From contig JADFXM010000020.1 in assembly GCA_015233565.1 (NCBI GenBank), forward strand, positions 1 to 64,000: a stretch of 64,000 bases of DNA, in the 5' to 3' direction. This stretch comes from Candidatus Rifleibacteriota bacterium. GTDB lineage: Bacteria > Muiribacteriota > Ozemobacteria > Ozemobacterales > Ozemobacteraceae. Shown in pieces: positions 17,359 to 26,755 of this stretch. The notes under the pieces are model-generated. The model did not search any database, had not been told where the DNA came from, and worked only from the letters and a program-made list of their open reading frames with translations. The first letter of the stretch is position 1; every line of letters starts with the position of its first letter. Both the position numbers and the translations under genes were made by a program.

Positions 17359-18312
17359 ATGACCAAAGAAAAAGAACAACTATTCTCGGTTGGAATTGAT
17401 CTGGGCGGAACAAAAATTGCCGCGGGTTTATGTCGTTTTGGAGTTATTGAGAAGAAAGTTGTTAAGCCAACTGAACCAGGTAAAGGTGCGGAAGAAGTCA
17501 TAAATACAATGGCCGCAGCAGTTTCAGAAGCCATATCCGGGATCCCTCGAGAAAAGATTCTCGGAATTGGAGTTGGGGCTGCAGGACAAATCGAACCCCG
17601 CACCGGAACGGTCCTATACGCCCCAAACCTTAATTGGAGCAATGTCCCGCTTGCAGAACGTCTTCAGTCACTTTTATCTTTGAGAGTAAAAGTAACAAAC
17701 GATGTCAGGGCTGCCACAATTGCTGAATTTAATTACGGGGCCGGAAAGGGACTGAGTGACTTCGTTAATATTTTCCTTGGAACAGGCATTGGTTCGGGAT
17801 TTGTAATAAATGGAAAAATAGTCGAAGGAGTCACCAACTCCGCAGGAGAAATCGGACACACTTGTCTTGACCCTAACGGACCACTTTGTGGCTGCGGAAA
17901 AAAAGGTTGTTTCGAAGCTTTTTCATCCGGACGAGGAATCGAAAATTACGTCAAAAGTATGCTTATCTATCAACATCCCAGCGAAATAACCGGCCTTATC
18001 AAAGGGGATCTGAACCTGGTTACGGGTAAAGTAATCGGTGAAGCGGCAAGAAAGGGCGACCAACTAGCACTTTTTGCATTGGAAAGAGCTGGGACTTATC
18101 TTGGTTTGGTTGTTGCAAACCTTCACACAATGCTTAATCCGCAAAGAATCATTCTTGGCGGCGGCGTAATGAGTTTGAAGGAGTTCATTCTTCCTGCGAT
18201 GCTTAAAGCCGTTCATCATCACATTCTTCCGTTGTCAAAACGGGAAGAAATTTTTGCATTGGCAATGTGCGAAAATGATGCTGGAATACTTGGCAGCGCA
18301 GCTTTGTTTTAA
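17359..18312 (+). CDS. glk: ROK-family sugar kinase, probable glucokinase
   Basis: This 317-residue protein is a ROK kinase that phosphorylates a hexose, most likely glucose, with ATP. It has the phosphate loop DLGGTK (14-19), catalytic Asp115 in TNDVRA, and the ROK zinc site (His167, Cys177, Cys179, Cys184) within EIGHTCLDPNGPLCGCGKKGC. Length and the motif EAFSSG match bacterial glucokinases of this family rather than ROK repressors, since no DNA-binding domain is present. The ribosome site CAGGAG is well placed. The next gene downstream is a degenerate phosphohexomutase, so both may belong to sugar-phosphate metabolism, feeding the PPi-dependent phosphofructokinase encoded further on. Confidence 0.87.
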   Translation: MTKEKEQLFSVGIDLGGTKIAAGLCRFGVIEKKVVKPTEPGKGAEEVINTMAAAVSEAISGIPREKILGIGVGAAGQIEPRTGTVLYAPNLNWSNVPLAERLQSLLSLRVKVTNDVRAATIAEFNYGAGKGLSDFVNIFLGTGIGSGFVINGKIVEGVTNSAGEIGHTCLDPNGPLCGCGKKGCFEAFSSGRGIENYVKSMLIYQHPSEITGLIKGDLNLVTGKVIGEAARKGDQLALFALERAGTYLGLVVANLHTMLNPQRIILGGGVMSLKEFILPAMLKAVHHHILPLSKREEIFALAMCENDAGILGSAALF

Positions 18313-18431
18313 TCGAGATCATTTGGCTAGGCCGAAATAACCTGGGTAATCAACGAAACGGGATGAATTTTTTTCCTGGATTTATAAAGAGAAAATATCA
18401 CAACCTAAATTGAAGGAATTGGTACACTACT

Positions 18432-19391
18432 TTGAAACCTTTGAAACAATGTACTTATCTTGGAAAGCAGGTTGATGGCGAAAATCCCTTCTCTCCAGTA
18501 GAAGAAGGGAAAAAAATGGTCTCTTACCTTTTGGGAATTGGAAGGAATTTTCCTTCTCTCCTCATGGGTTTTTCAGCACGAAAGGGCGCCCGATCAATAG
18601 CCTGGGAAATAGCGGATTATTTTACCCATATTGGACTCAATGTTTTTATCTCAAAAGGTGCGGTTCCTATCAGCGCTCTCTCTATTTCCCTCATTAAAAG
18701 AAACATCCCGATGGGGGTTTACATTGATGGCGATGATTCAGATGCTTGGCATGTTCTTCCGCTTGCTGCACACGGAGGGCCAGCAGATCCAATTGAAAAT
18801 CAAAACCCCACAGTTTTTTCGCTTCCTTTTTCAGGTGTAATAGGAGAAACTGACCTTTCGGATTTATACCTTAAATCAATTGAAAGTCTTACAGATTTTC
18901 GCTTTCACACTGATACTTTATTGAGTCAATTTGTCTTTCCATTTCCTGAAATACAAAAAAAAATGCTGGAAAGTGATTTCTGGAAAAAGCTTTTTGATCC
19001 ACGCCAAGATAGTATTTCAGCTACAATTAGTGACGATGGGCAAATTGTTGGATTGATTTCCACAACTGGTAAAAAAATTCCAATCGAAGAAGTTTTTCTC
19101 ACTTTGGGAAAATATTTAATTAACGTCAGAGGGAGTTGGGGAACTATCATCGGCCCCCCAGGAACAGAGATACTGGCGCAAAAGTTATCCATAAAAAAAA
19201 TGATAGAGATTCAGGAAATTCCCAATGATCCGATTGAATTAAGTTACAGAGCAGGTTTTAGCGACCTTTTGCTTGGTTGGTGCCAACCGGGTTACCTTGT
19301 ACATCAAGGACATTCCCCTTTCGGAGACGGCCTTCTGACCTTGACATATCTTTTCGAAACCTGGGACTGGGAAAAAAGCCTCAAGAAATAA
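18432..19391 (+). CDS. Degenerate phosphohexomutase-like protein, catalytic residues lost
   Basis: This 319-residue protein keeps the outline of alpha-D-phosphohexomutases. The domain I pattern is visible (LLMGFSARKGARSIAWEIADYF, then VPISALSIS). The domain II strand is TISDDGQIVGLI. The C terminus GHSPFGDGLLTLTYLFE matches the usual kDGi/llE end. Missing are the phosphoserine loop (TASHNP in active enzymes, here VYIDGDDSD) and the metal loop DxDxDR (here SDDGQIV). At 319 residues it is well short of the usual 450 or so. It should be catalytically dead and could be a regulatory or binding protein. The start is a TTG at 18432, with weak spacing to a GAAGGA. A later TTG (18441) is possible. It converges with queD, only two bases apart. 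Confidence 0.65.
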   Translation: MKPLKQCTYLGKQVDGENPFSPVEEGKKMVSYLLGIGRNFPSLLMGFSARKGARSIAWEIADYFTHIGLNVFISKGAVPISALSISLIKRNIPMGVYIDGDDSDAWHVLPLAAHGGPADPIENQNPTVFSLPFSGVIGETDLSDLYLKSIESLTDFRFHTDTLLSQFVFPFPEIQKKMLESDFWKKLFDPRQDSISATISDDGQIVGLISTTGKKIPIEEVFLTLGKYLINVRGSWGTIIGPPGTEILAQKLSIKKMIEIQEIPNDPIELSYRAGFSDLLLGWCQPGYLVHQGHSPFGDGLLTLTYLFETWDWEKSLKK

Positions 19392-19393
19392 AA

Positions 19394-19759
19394 CTAACCC
19401 TCCTCGTATTCTACCCAGGCGTTGGGGCTTTCCCAGATACAGATTTTCTGAAGTTTTCCAGTTTTTAACTTTGCTTTTAATTCAAAGAAAAAGTATTGGC
19501 TAAGATTCTCTGCAGTTGGATTGATTTTATCAAACGGAGGAATGCCATTCAGAAGGGAATGATCAAATCGATCGGCAATCTCCTTTAACAAACCCTTTAA
19601 ATCTGAAAAATCAATGGAAATTCCTATTTCATTAACTTCTGAAAACTTTACTGTGGCAGTTACTTCAAATCTATGCCCATGCAGATTCGCACACTTTCCG
19701 GGATATCCCTGCAAAAAGTGTGCGGAATCAAAATGGAATTTTACAGTTGTAAATAGCAT
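19394..19759 (-). CDS. queD: 6-carboxy-tetrahydropterin synthase, queuosine pathway
   Basis: This 121-residue protein belongs to the 6-pyruvoyl-tetrahydropterin synthase/QueD family, which makes 6-carboxy-5,6,7,8-tetrahydropterin for 7-deazaguanine (queuosine) synthesis. Zinc-binding His14, His27 and His29 and catalytic Cys23 are visible in SAHFLQGYPGKC and NLHGHR, and the C-terminal Glu is in IWESPNAW. The Cys-x3-His-x-His spacing is that of QueD. The gene starts on the last base of the upstream MetX-like gene (TAATG), so the two are translationally linked. Other que genes are not in the window. Confidence 0.88.
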   Translation of the reverse strand: MLFTTVKFHFDSAHFLQGYPGKCANLHGHRFEVTATVKFSEVNEIGISIDFSDLKGLLKEIADRFDHSLLNGIPPFDKINPTAENLSQYFFFELKAKLKTGKLQKICIWESPNAWVEYEEG

Positions 19760-20856
19760 TAATTCAGAAATCCTTTAATTTCTTTTGCGAAATAGTCTGT
19801 CTCGAAAATGCAAGACAGATGTCCATTGTGGCTGTTATAACAGTGCATTCTTGCATTGGGTAGATACTTAAGAGCTTCCTCTGCTTGTCCTTTGGTGAAT
19901 AACAAATCAGACTCGTCGATTACCATCAACGTGGGACAAGTTATTTTTTGCATTGCATCTTTAAAAGTTTCTTTTCCCTCCCTGAGGTCGAAAAGTGTAT
20001 TTGCTTTCGCAATATACAAAAACCCGTTAGGATCAAAAAATTGCATCCTGCCCAAAACAATTTTTTCAACTTCATGTTGTACTAGAAATTTTCCGTTAAA
20101 TGATTTGTACGGGCTGGGACCGTCTTCCACCAAGCGCCGTCCAAAGTTGTTTTCAGCCCATTCATCGGTTCGAGTGGCCATTAGAAGTACTTTGAAAGCA
20201 AGCAAAAGACCTGTTAATGGAAGCTTTTTACCGTAGTAATTCCCTCCATTCCAATCGGGATCGAGAGTTATTGAGTCAATTGCTAATTGATTCGGAACCA
20301 TCAGGGTCCAGGGTCGCATCGTAGGTGTAGCAAACACTGAAATGACTTTTTCGACCATCTCAGGATAGTATTTTCCCCAAATAAAACTCTCTAAACCACC
20401 CATTGATGGTCCGATAACAGCTTTCAGATTTTTTATCCCGAGCGAATCAAGAATCATCTTGTGAGCTCGGACAACGTCCTTCAAAGTAAAAATCGGAAAT
20501 TCCATGGCATATTCCACGCCGGTTTTGGGGTTTTTTGATCCCGGGCCAGTGGTATAAACCTTGGGATTAAAGAAGTTAATGTTACAAATTGAATCTGCAC
20601 AAATCACAAAAAATTTATTCGTATCGATTGATTTTCCAGGGCCAATAATTGCATCCCACCAACCGGGAGATGCATCTGAAGGATCGTATCTTCCTGCAGC
20701 ATGCGATTGTCCTGTGAAATAATGGCAAAGCATAATTACATTATCTTTGTTCGGTGACAATGTACCATAGGTTTCATACCCCAATTGAAGCGGAATAGTT
20801 GTCCCAGCTTCTTCGAAATAGAATTCCTCGATCTTAAAACCTTTTTTTTCTACCAT
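19759..20856 (-). CDS. MetX-like alpha/beta-hydrolase (homoserine acetyltransferase family)
   Basis: This 365-residue protein belongs to the homoserine O-acetyltransferase family of alpha/beta-hydrolases. It shows WWDAIIGPGKSIDTN, the nucleophile elbow GPSMGG with Ser151, the acid region VIDESD and the catalytic His in SHNGHLS. The segment that in true MetX reads like GGCxGTTGP is altered here (ICNINFFNPKVYTTGPG). Homoserine as acceptor is therefore not certain, and it could act on another alcohol. The pathway link to thrC at 58931 (both use homoserine-derived compounds) is only suggestive because they are not adjacent. RBS AAGGAAGGG precedes the ATG. The stop overlaps the start of queD. Confidence 0.75.
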   Translation of the reverse strand: MVEKKGFKIEEFYFEEAGTTIPLQLGYETYGTLSPNKDNVIMLCHYFTGQSHAAGRYDPSDASPGWWDAIIGPGKSIDTNKFFVICADSICNINFFNPKVYTTGPGSKNPKTGVEYAMEFPIFTLKDVVRAHKMILDSLGIKNLKAVIGPSMGGLESFIWGKYYPEMVEKVISVFATPTMRPWTLMVPNQLAIDSITLDPDWNGGNYYGKKLPLTGLLLAFKVLLMATRTDEWAENNFGRRLVEDGPSPYKSFNGKFLVQHEVEKIVLGRMQFFDPNGFLYIAKANTLFDLREGKETFKDAMQKITCPTLMVIDESDLLFTKGQAEEALKYLPNARMHCYNSHNGHLSCIFETDYFAKEIKGFLN

Positions 20857-20920
20857 TTTTCCCTTCCTTTGTTACTTTTAATTAGCAACACCTTTTAATA
20901 TTGAAGGAGCATGCCCACAC

Positions 20921-21817
20921 TTAAAATTCATATTTCTTCAAAATCAATTGTTCATAAAGATCTATTCCCGCAGCAGTCAAACGAATACTTTGAATTTCCG
21001 ACTTTTTTTCATCGCTGTAAGTAGCGCTCAAAGCACCGTATTCCAAAAGATAAAACAGCTCAGGAACAACATTTTTTGGAGCCATTCCTGTTTTCAATCT
21101 TTTTTCAAACTCCGCAAGAGGAATCTCTTTAAAGGCATTTTCCCGCCAGAAATTGTAAAGAATTTCAAATATTTTTCTTCGAACAGTCCAATCAAAACGT
21201 CGGCCGCGATGCGCTAAAAATACCGGACCGCCAATCTTGAAAATTTCCTTGCCTGAAACAGGATTGATCAAACTTGCAAGAGTGAGCCAAATCGAAATTA
21301 ACATTAGAACAATTGAAAAAACTGCAATTGGATATTCCAAAATAGTGGTTCCGGATAACCCTTTGATTACTTTACAGATATATAAAAGGTCAATATCAAT
21401 CAGGAAATAGAAGAAAAGTTTGCTGAAAAAACCAAAACCGTATGTTAAAAAAAGGAAAAAAACAAGTAGTACTGATTCCACAGCAAGCAATATGTGGTGG
21501 TCTGGTTTTAGGCCATATCCAGCTCCAAGAAAGAAAAAAGCATTAATGAACCAGTTAAAGGAAAATGCGGTGAATACTGTTCCACCATAGGAATTTTTGT
21601 TAGCAAAATCCATTAATCCGGCAAAGAGTTGGCAAAAAGCCCCAAAGGTCAAAGCATAAATTCCTGCAGTAGTAAACCCAGCTACGTTAGTACCATATCC
21701 GAATGAAAAAGGAATTACCGCAGCACAAGATACTGACAACCCCAATAATCCAAGAGGGGCTGGATTGCCAAATATTCCATTATGAGATCCTGAACCTAAT
21801 TCAACTTTTCTTATCAT
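20921..21817 (-). CDS. SatP/YaaH-family acetate channel with extra C-terminal domain
   Basis: The first 195 residues are a six-helix protein of the GPR1/FUN34/YaaH family, which moves acetate or succinate. The family signature NPAPLGLLGL is at about 18-27, and the helices have the usual small, aromatic-rich makeup. About 100 residues follow after a basic loop (LAHRGRRFDW). This extra part looks soluble and helical (EILYNFWRENAFKEIPLAEFEKRL, then VVPELFYLLEYGALSATY), reminiscent of a winged-helix or regulatory domain, which typical family members lack. It is 298 residues in all. A regulatory, acetate-sensing role for the tail is a guess. The ATG has GGAG upstream. Confidence 0.75.
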   Translation of the reverse strand: MIRKVELGSGSHNGIFGNPAPLGLLGLSVSCAAVIPFSFGYGTNVAGFTTAGIYALTFGAFCQLFAGLMDFANKNSYGGTVFTAFSFNWFINAFFFLGAGYGLKPDHHILLAVESVLLVFFLFLTYGFGFFSKLFFYFLIDIDLLYICKVIKGLSGTTILEYPIAVFSIVLMLISIWLTLASLINPVSGKEIFKIGGPVFLAHRGRRFDWTVRRKIFEILYNFWRENAFKEIPLAEFEKRLKTGMAPKNVVPELFYLLEYGALSATYSDEKKSEIQSIRLTAAGIDLYEQLILKKYEF

Positions 21818-21856
21818 TGCTCACTCCGAAATTTTTTTATTTTGCAATGCAATATT

Positions 21857-23212
21857 TTACGCCATTTTTTCAAAAATAACAAGTACTTCAACGTGATGTG
21901 TTCTTGGAAAAAAATCAAAGCCTGAAATATCCGTAACTTTGTAACCGCTTCGGACTATTGATTGTCCATCTCTTGCAAGAGCTTTCATGTCACAGGAAAT
22001 GTAAAAAACTCTTTTGGGAGCTGTTTTTTTCAAAACTTCCCCAATTTGTGGAACCCCGTTTCTTGGCGGATCAATTAACAGAATGTCAGGAGAAAATTGG
22101 ATCTTGGAAAGGGCCTTAAAAGCATCAGCTTGGTTCAGTTTAATTTTATCTTTCAATCCGGATTTAATTATATTTTTAATTCCCATCCTGATTGCGCCGG
22201 GATGGCTTTCAAAAGCTTCAACTTCAGCTCCCAAAGCTGCCAAAGGAATCGAAAAATTTCCTGCACCTGCGAAACCCTCGGCAATTTTTATTCCCTCTTT
22301 AATATTGCCCAGTTTCACAATGGAATCGATCAAAGCTTTATTTTGATCAACATTCGCCTGGCAAAAAAAGGATGGTTCATAAAAGTATGGCCCTTTTGGA
22401 GCGCCGGGAGCAATCAATCCTGCCAGTTTAACCTCGCCCACCACTCCTTCAACACCTTTTTCAGGTCTTCCAAAACTCAAGCCCTTCAAATTAACAAGCT
22501 TAAGGACTTTTTCCGCAAAAGGTTTAACCTGGGATATTCTGGATTTTGCATTCAGGCAAAGGTGTGCTGTAACAATATCAGGTTCAACCGGAGAGGATGC
22601 AAGGTATATGGCATCAACGGGAAAGTCAGCTTCCGACAAAGCTTTCCTGGCGAGAACCAATCTCTTTTGCAATGCACTATCCAGCAAAGCACAAGAATTA
22701 ACTGCAACCACCCCATCACGGATCTTTTCATGTGAATCAAATGAGGGCAAAAAGCCTGATTCAGACCTTTCTCCCTTCTTTCCACGGTGAATTCTGACTC
22801 TATGCATGTAACGAATTTTTTTTGGGGAAGACTGAAAAGGATGGAATGTTACTTTATCATCACCACAAAAAGAGCCAGTCGCAACCCGCAAAATTTCAAT
22901 CTTTGCAGCTTTTCTTCCTTTTTCGGAAAGCTCTAATAAATCGCATCCTTGACAGGGCCCGAAATATGCGCAGTCTGATTTGATACGATCAGGACATTGC
23001 TTGATTACCTCAGTTATTTCATAATCGCCTGGGTCACCAGAAATAGAAATTTCTACCAAATCACCCGGAAAAGCACCGGGAACAAAAATGTTACGGTTTT
23101 CAAATCGCAAAAAACCCCGACCGAGGAAATCAAACCCCTCGATCGGAAGTTTTAGCAATTTTACATTTCTTCTCAATAATTCAGGGGTATTGCTTGTTTT
23201 TTTCTTAGTCAT
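21857..23212 (-). CDS. RNA (uracil-5-)methyltransferase, RlmD/TrmA family
   Basis: This 451-residue enzyme methylates C5 of a uridine in RNA, probably 23S rRNA (RlmC/RlmD type). A TRAM-type RNA-binding region opens the protein (about 15-70, FVPGAFPGDLVE). The iron-sulfur cluster cysteines are Cys81, Cys87 and Cys90 in CAYFGPCQGC, with Cys174 as fourth in NSCALLD. The methyltransferase core has AEGFAGAGNFSIPLA, DPPRNGV and the catalytic nucleophile YISCDMKALARD. The general-base Glu is in HHVEVLVI. The exact target uridine cannot be told from sequence. The gene is monocistronic, with its start 105 bases downstream of the PFP stop on the same strand. Confidence 0.88.
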   Translation of the reverse strand: MTKKKTSNTPELLRRNVKLLKLPIEGFDFLGRGFLRFENRNIFVPGAFPGDLVEISISGDPGDYEITEVIKQCPDRIKSDCAYFGPCQGCDLLELSEKGRKAAKIEILRVATGSFCGDDKVTFHPFQSSPKKIRYMHRVRIHRGKKGERSESGFLPSFDSHEKIRDGVVAVNSCALLDSALQKRLVLARKALSEADFPVDAIYLASSPVEPDIVTAHLCLNAKSRISQVKPFAEKVLKLVNLKGLSFGRPEKGVEGVVGEVKLAGLIAPGAPKGPYFYEPSFFCQANVDQNKALIDSIVKLGNIKEGIKIAEGFAGAGNFSIPLAALGAEVEAFESHPGAIRMGIKNIIKSGLKDKIKLNQADAFKALSKIQFSPDILLIDPPRNGVPQIGEVLKKTAPKRVFYISCDMKALARDGQSIVRSGYKVTDISGFDFFPRTHHVEVLVIFEKMA

Positions 23213-23317
23213 TTATTTTTCCTTTTTCGAGGGCCATATCTCAGCCCTTCAAAGCATAACCCCTTTATTGGAAGTTTATCAACATTTCCTTTATCTTAAT
23301 CACCCTGGTTACATTTT

Positions 23318-24526
23318 TCACTTTTTTGGAACCATAGGAGCCATCAATCTCTCATAATCCGGCATTTGCCCAAGAAGCGGTCTGGCATAAACTTTGAATT
23401 CGTCCGTTACATCTGTTCCAAATGGGGTTATGAAATTGTCTGGCATGCATTTTGTTTCCCGGGCTACCGTCTCAAGCGGAGTCAGGAAATAATCCACAGA
23501 ATAATCTCCTGTTCTTTTTATCGCCACAGATCCATCGACATTGTTCCAAACTGCAAATTGTGCAGCTTTTTCACCGACTTCACGAGCTTCCGCCTGATCA
23601 ACTTCAGAAACTATTCCGACAAAAGACCTTTGAAGATATCCAAAAGTATCCGATCGTACACGCCTGATTTTGAGTTCCTTTTTAACAAGGGCAGTCAAAA
23701 GGTCCCCTAATGCCCCGGTCCCTGATAATTGAACATTTCCGTGTGAGTCTCTTTCCTGGTCACCGGTTAGTTGAGTGATGATCGGCTGCCCATCTTCACC
23801 GACAACCCCTTCCGATACTGCCACGATGCATCTTCCAAATTTCTTGTATGTTTCGTCAATATCTTTTAGGAATTCTTCCTTCCGGAAAGTTCTTTCCGGA
23901 AAATATAGAAGGTGTGGGCCATCATCTTCATATTTTCGTGAAAAAACAGATGCGGCCGTTAGAAAACCTGCATGTCTTCCCATTACGACACCAATGTATA
24001 CTCCTGGCAGGGCACGGTTATCCAGATTGATTCCGGCAAAAGCCAGAGAAACGAATCTTGCGGCAGAGCCATAACCCGGACAATGATCAGTTACCCTCAA
24101 ATCGTTATCAATGGTTTTTGGGATATGTATGCATCTAAGCTCATATCCGGCTTCTCTGGCGTTGTTGTTAACAATTCGAACTGCATCGGCGGAATCATTC
24201 CCACCACAATAAAAGAAATATCTGACATTATGTTTCATGCAAATTTTGAATATTTTTTCACAATACTCGCTGTCAGGCTTGTCTCTGGTTGAAAGAAGCG
24301 CCGAACTAGGTGTACTGGCCACTCTCTCAAGATTATGGGTTGTGGCTTGAGTAAGATCAATAAAATTTTCTTCTATTATCCCTCTGACACCGTGAAGAGC
24401 ACCATAAACTCTATCAACTTCGGGAAATTTCCGCGATTCCAGTACAGCACCAACAAGACTTTGATTAATTACGGCGGTTGGTCCCCCACCCTGAGCGATT
24501 AAAACATTTCCAACTAGTTTTGCCAT
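23318..24526 (-). CDS. pfp: Pyrophosphate-dependent 6-phosphofructokinase
   Basis: This 402-residue enzyme phosphorylates fructose 6-phosphate using pyrophosphate, reversibly, in glycolysis/gluconeogenesis. The PPi-type residues are present: Asp111 in GGNDSADA (ATP enzymes have Gly there) and Lys137 in PKTIDNDL (ATP enzymes have Gly). Other family motifs are GGGPTAVIN, VVMGRHAGFLTAA, and SEGVVGEDGQP, in the usual order. The length fits the short homodimeric PFP clade. RBS AAGGAG precedes the ATG. Use of PPi fits an anaerobic, energy-sparing life style, as do the neighbouring iorAB genes in the window. Confidence 0.88.
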   Translation of the reverse strand: MAKLVGNVLIAQGGGPTAVINQSLVGAVLESRKFPEVDRVYGALHGVRGIIEENFIDLTQATTHNLERVASTPSSALLSTRDKPDSEYCEKIFKICMKHNVRYFFYCGGNDSADAVRIVNNNAREAGYELRCIHIPKTIDNDLRVTDHCPGYGSAARFVSLAFAGINLDNRALPGVYIGVVMGRHAGFLTAASVFSRKYEDDGPHLLYFPERTFRKEEFLKDIDETYKKFGRCIVAVSEGVVGEDGQPIITQLTGDQERDSHGNVQLSGTGALGDLLTALVKKELKIRRVRSDTFGYLQRSFVGIVSEVDQAEAREVGEKAAQFAVWNNVDGSVAIKRTGDYSVDYFLTPLETVARETKCMPDNFITPFGTDVTDEFKVYARPLLGQMPDYERLMAPMVPKK

Positions 24527-24665
24527 ACTTTTCTCCTTAAAAAAGGTTGATTTTTATCGAAATTACTGTATCTTCAAAGTACCCTATTTTATTAGTTTTA
24601 AATTTGTTAAAAATCAATAAGAAAATTAAAATAATTTATTTTTATTTGAAAATAATACCCCGAAA

Positions 24666-26531
24666 ATGAAAAAAGTTTTTTTGTTAGCAATTTTTATTCT
24701 TATTTTAGTTATTTTTTTACCGTTCAAGGATGATCTTGAAAATTGGTCTATTGACCAGCGATTTCTTTTCAGAGGAACACATCGTCCACTTGAAAATATG
24801 GTCATAATCGGAATTGATGGACCCACCATGGCTTGGGCCAAAAGACCCTTTTTTACGTTCCTTCCTCTTTTTGGAGAATTGATCGATGCCCTTGGAACAG
24901 CTTCAACATCTTCAGTTTTTTTCGACATTTCCTATGACACCATTCCAGATGAAGTTATTAGAAATCATGTTTCTGAGACTTTTCAAAAATTGAATTCCAC
25001 TATCGAACCACGGTTGCTGAAAAGCCTTGGATTTGCTCTCCCTTTCAGACAGGCTTTGATAAAATCCCTTTCCACTGGTTTGAAAGTAATACTTGGTTTT
25101 GCCTACCAAACCGGGAGAGAATTAAAAATTGAAAAATCACTTTTATCAATCCTTCCTGAAAGCCAAATTGGATTTTTAAATGTTGAACCTGACAGGGATC
25201 ACGTTATCAGACGCTACAATCTTTTTGCAACATCCCCAGACAGCGAAAAATTAGTCCCTTCAGTTGATTTAGCAATATCCGCACAGTTTCTTAAATCCTC
25301 AAACACAAGTGAAAAAATGATCGATTTCAATCCGTCCACAGGCTTATCACTAGCAGGAAAGAAGATTGCCGGGCTTTTCGAACATAGATCAGGACTGATT
25401 AACTATGCCGGCCCACAGGGCACATATCCAATGATCTCATTAAAAGAATCCCTATTGATGTTCCGTAACCAGCCTGAAAACTTCCGTTCCTTTTTCTCGG
25501 GAAAAACTGTACTTGTTGGAATCTGGTTGATCGAAGACATTAAAATGATTCCAGGTTTTGGTTATATTCCCGGAGTAGAAATTCATGCTAATGTTGTTGA
25601 AAACATTTTAAGGAATAATTTTCTCACCCCTCCATTTCCCTCCGAAAAAAATTTAATCCTGTTTTTGGCTTTTTTACTGTTTCTCCCGGTTTCATATTTT
25701 TTCAAGCTAGAGTTTCGCGCAGTTTTTTTCCTTGCTTTAAGCATTGTATGGACACTTCTTTCTTTTTTTCTTTTCAAGAAATCTATTCTGGTTACCTGGA
25801 GCAACCCCTTTTGTTTCTTCCTCCTTGCGGGAGTAATCAACAGCTTGCTGAAATGGTACGAAACCCATAAGGAAAAATCCCGAATTCGCTCACTTTTTGG
25901 AAAATACGTAAGTGAAAAAGCTCTTGAAGCCCTTCTGGAACTTCCTTTCGAGAAATTCGGCATTGGGGAAAAACGTGAAGTTGGGATAATGTTCCTGGAT
26001 ATTCGCAGTTTTACAAGTTTTTCGGAAACCCGGGAACCCGAGGAAGTAGTGGATTTTTTAAATCGCTTTTTTCAAGTCGTTACGGAGATAATTTATTTGA
26101 ATGGTGGAATGGTGGATAAATATCTTGGAGACGGAATGATGGTCCTTTTCAACGTGCCATTTTCCGAAAAAAACTTCATTTCAGCCATGGTCAATACAGC
26201 ATTATCAATCAGAAAGGAAATAGGAACTTTTTCACAATTGAATCCAAAATGGAATTTTTCCTTGAAAGTAGGGATTGCAATCAACTCGGGAATTGGGATT
26301 GTCGGAAACATTGGGACCGAAAAACGACTCGAATATACGGTAATCGGCGATGTAGTTAATGTAACTTCCAGGATAGAGCCTCTAAACAAGGAATATGGAA
26401 CCGACATCCTTGCCACTGAAGCAGTTATTTCCCCAACTTCAGAGGAATTCATATGGGAATTTGTTGAGGAAAAAATATTGAGGGGGAAGGAAAAACCAGT
26501 AAAATTGTTTAAACTGATAGAAAAAAAATAA
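24666..26531 (+). CDS. CHASE2-sensor class III adenylyl cyclase
   Basis: This 621-residue membrane protein makes cAMP from ATP, judged by its residues. An N-terminal signal-anchor (about 4-20) leads to a large extracytoplasmic CHASE2 sensor (about 30-315, with the YAGPQGTYPMIS and PGVEIHANVVENIL motifs). Three transmembrane helices follow (about 325-400), then the class III cyclase. Metal-binding Asp445 (FLDIRSF) and Asp489 (YLGDGMM), base-selecting Lys485, and the transition-state Asn/Arg (VVNVTSRI) are all present. Lys485 in DKYLGDG favours ATP over GTP. The stimulus is unknown. The next gene is cheA, 224 bases on, so cAMP and chemosensory signalling may be linked, as in Pil-Chp systems. 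Confidence 0.87.
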   Translation: MKKVFLLAIFILILVIFLPFKDDLENWSIDQRFLFRGTHRPLENMVIIGIDGPTMAWAKRPFFTFLPLFGELIDALGTASTSSVFFDISYDTIPDEVIRNHVSETFQKLNSTIEPRLLKSLGFALPFRQALIKSLSTGLKVILGFAYQTGRELKIEKSLLSILPESQIGFLNVEPDRDHVIRRYNLFATSPDSEKLVPSVDLAISAQFLKSSNTSEKMIDFNPSTGLSLAGKKIAGLFEHRSGLINYAGPQGTYPMISLKESLLMFRNQPENFRSFFSGKTVLVGIWLIEDIKMIPGFGYIPGVEIHANVVENILRNNFLTPPFPSEKNLILFLAFLLFLPVSYFFKLEFRAVFFLALSIVWTLLSFFLFKKSILVTWSNPFCFFLLAGVINSLLKWYETHKEKSRIRSLFGKYVSEKALEALLELPFEKFGIGEKREVGIMFLDIRSFTSFSETREPEEVVDFLNRFFQVVTEIIYLNGGMVDKYLGDGMMVLFNVPFSEKNFISAMVNTALSIRKEIGTFSQLNPKWNFSLKVGIAINSGIGIVGNIGTEKRLEYTVIGDVVNVTSRIEPLNKEYGTDILATEAVISPTSEEFIWEFVEEKILRGKEKPVKLFKLIEKK

Positions 26532-26755
26532 TAATTAAATTTTTTTTCGAAACTTTTATTCGCTTTTAGACGAAGATTTTGTTGAGAAAATAGAAATTTT
26601 CTTGAAAGAGAAAAACAAAAAAAGTTAAAATTAATTGCTAAATAAATCAATTGCCGATAAATTGTATCATCCCAATATTTTGGGAAGAGCGTGTTAATGT
26701 ATTTTTATGATAAAACCGCAAATAATCTTTTGCAAAAATAGTACAGGTTAAAAAC

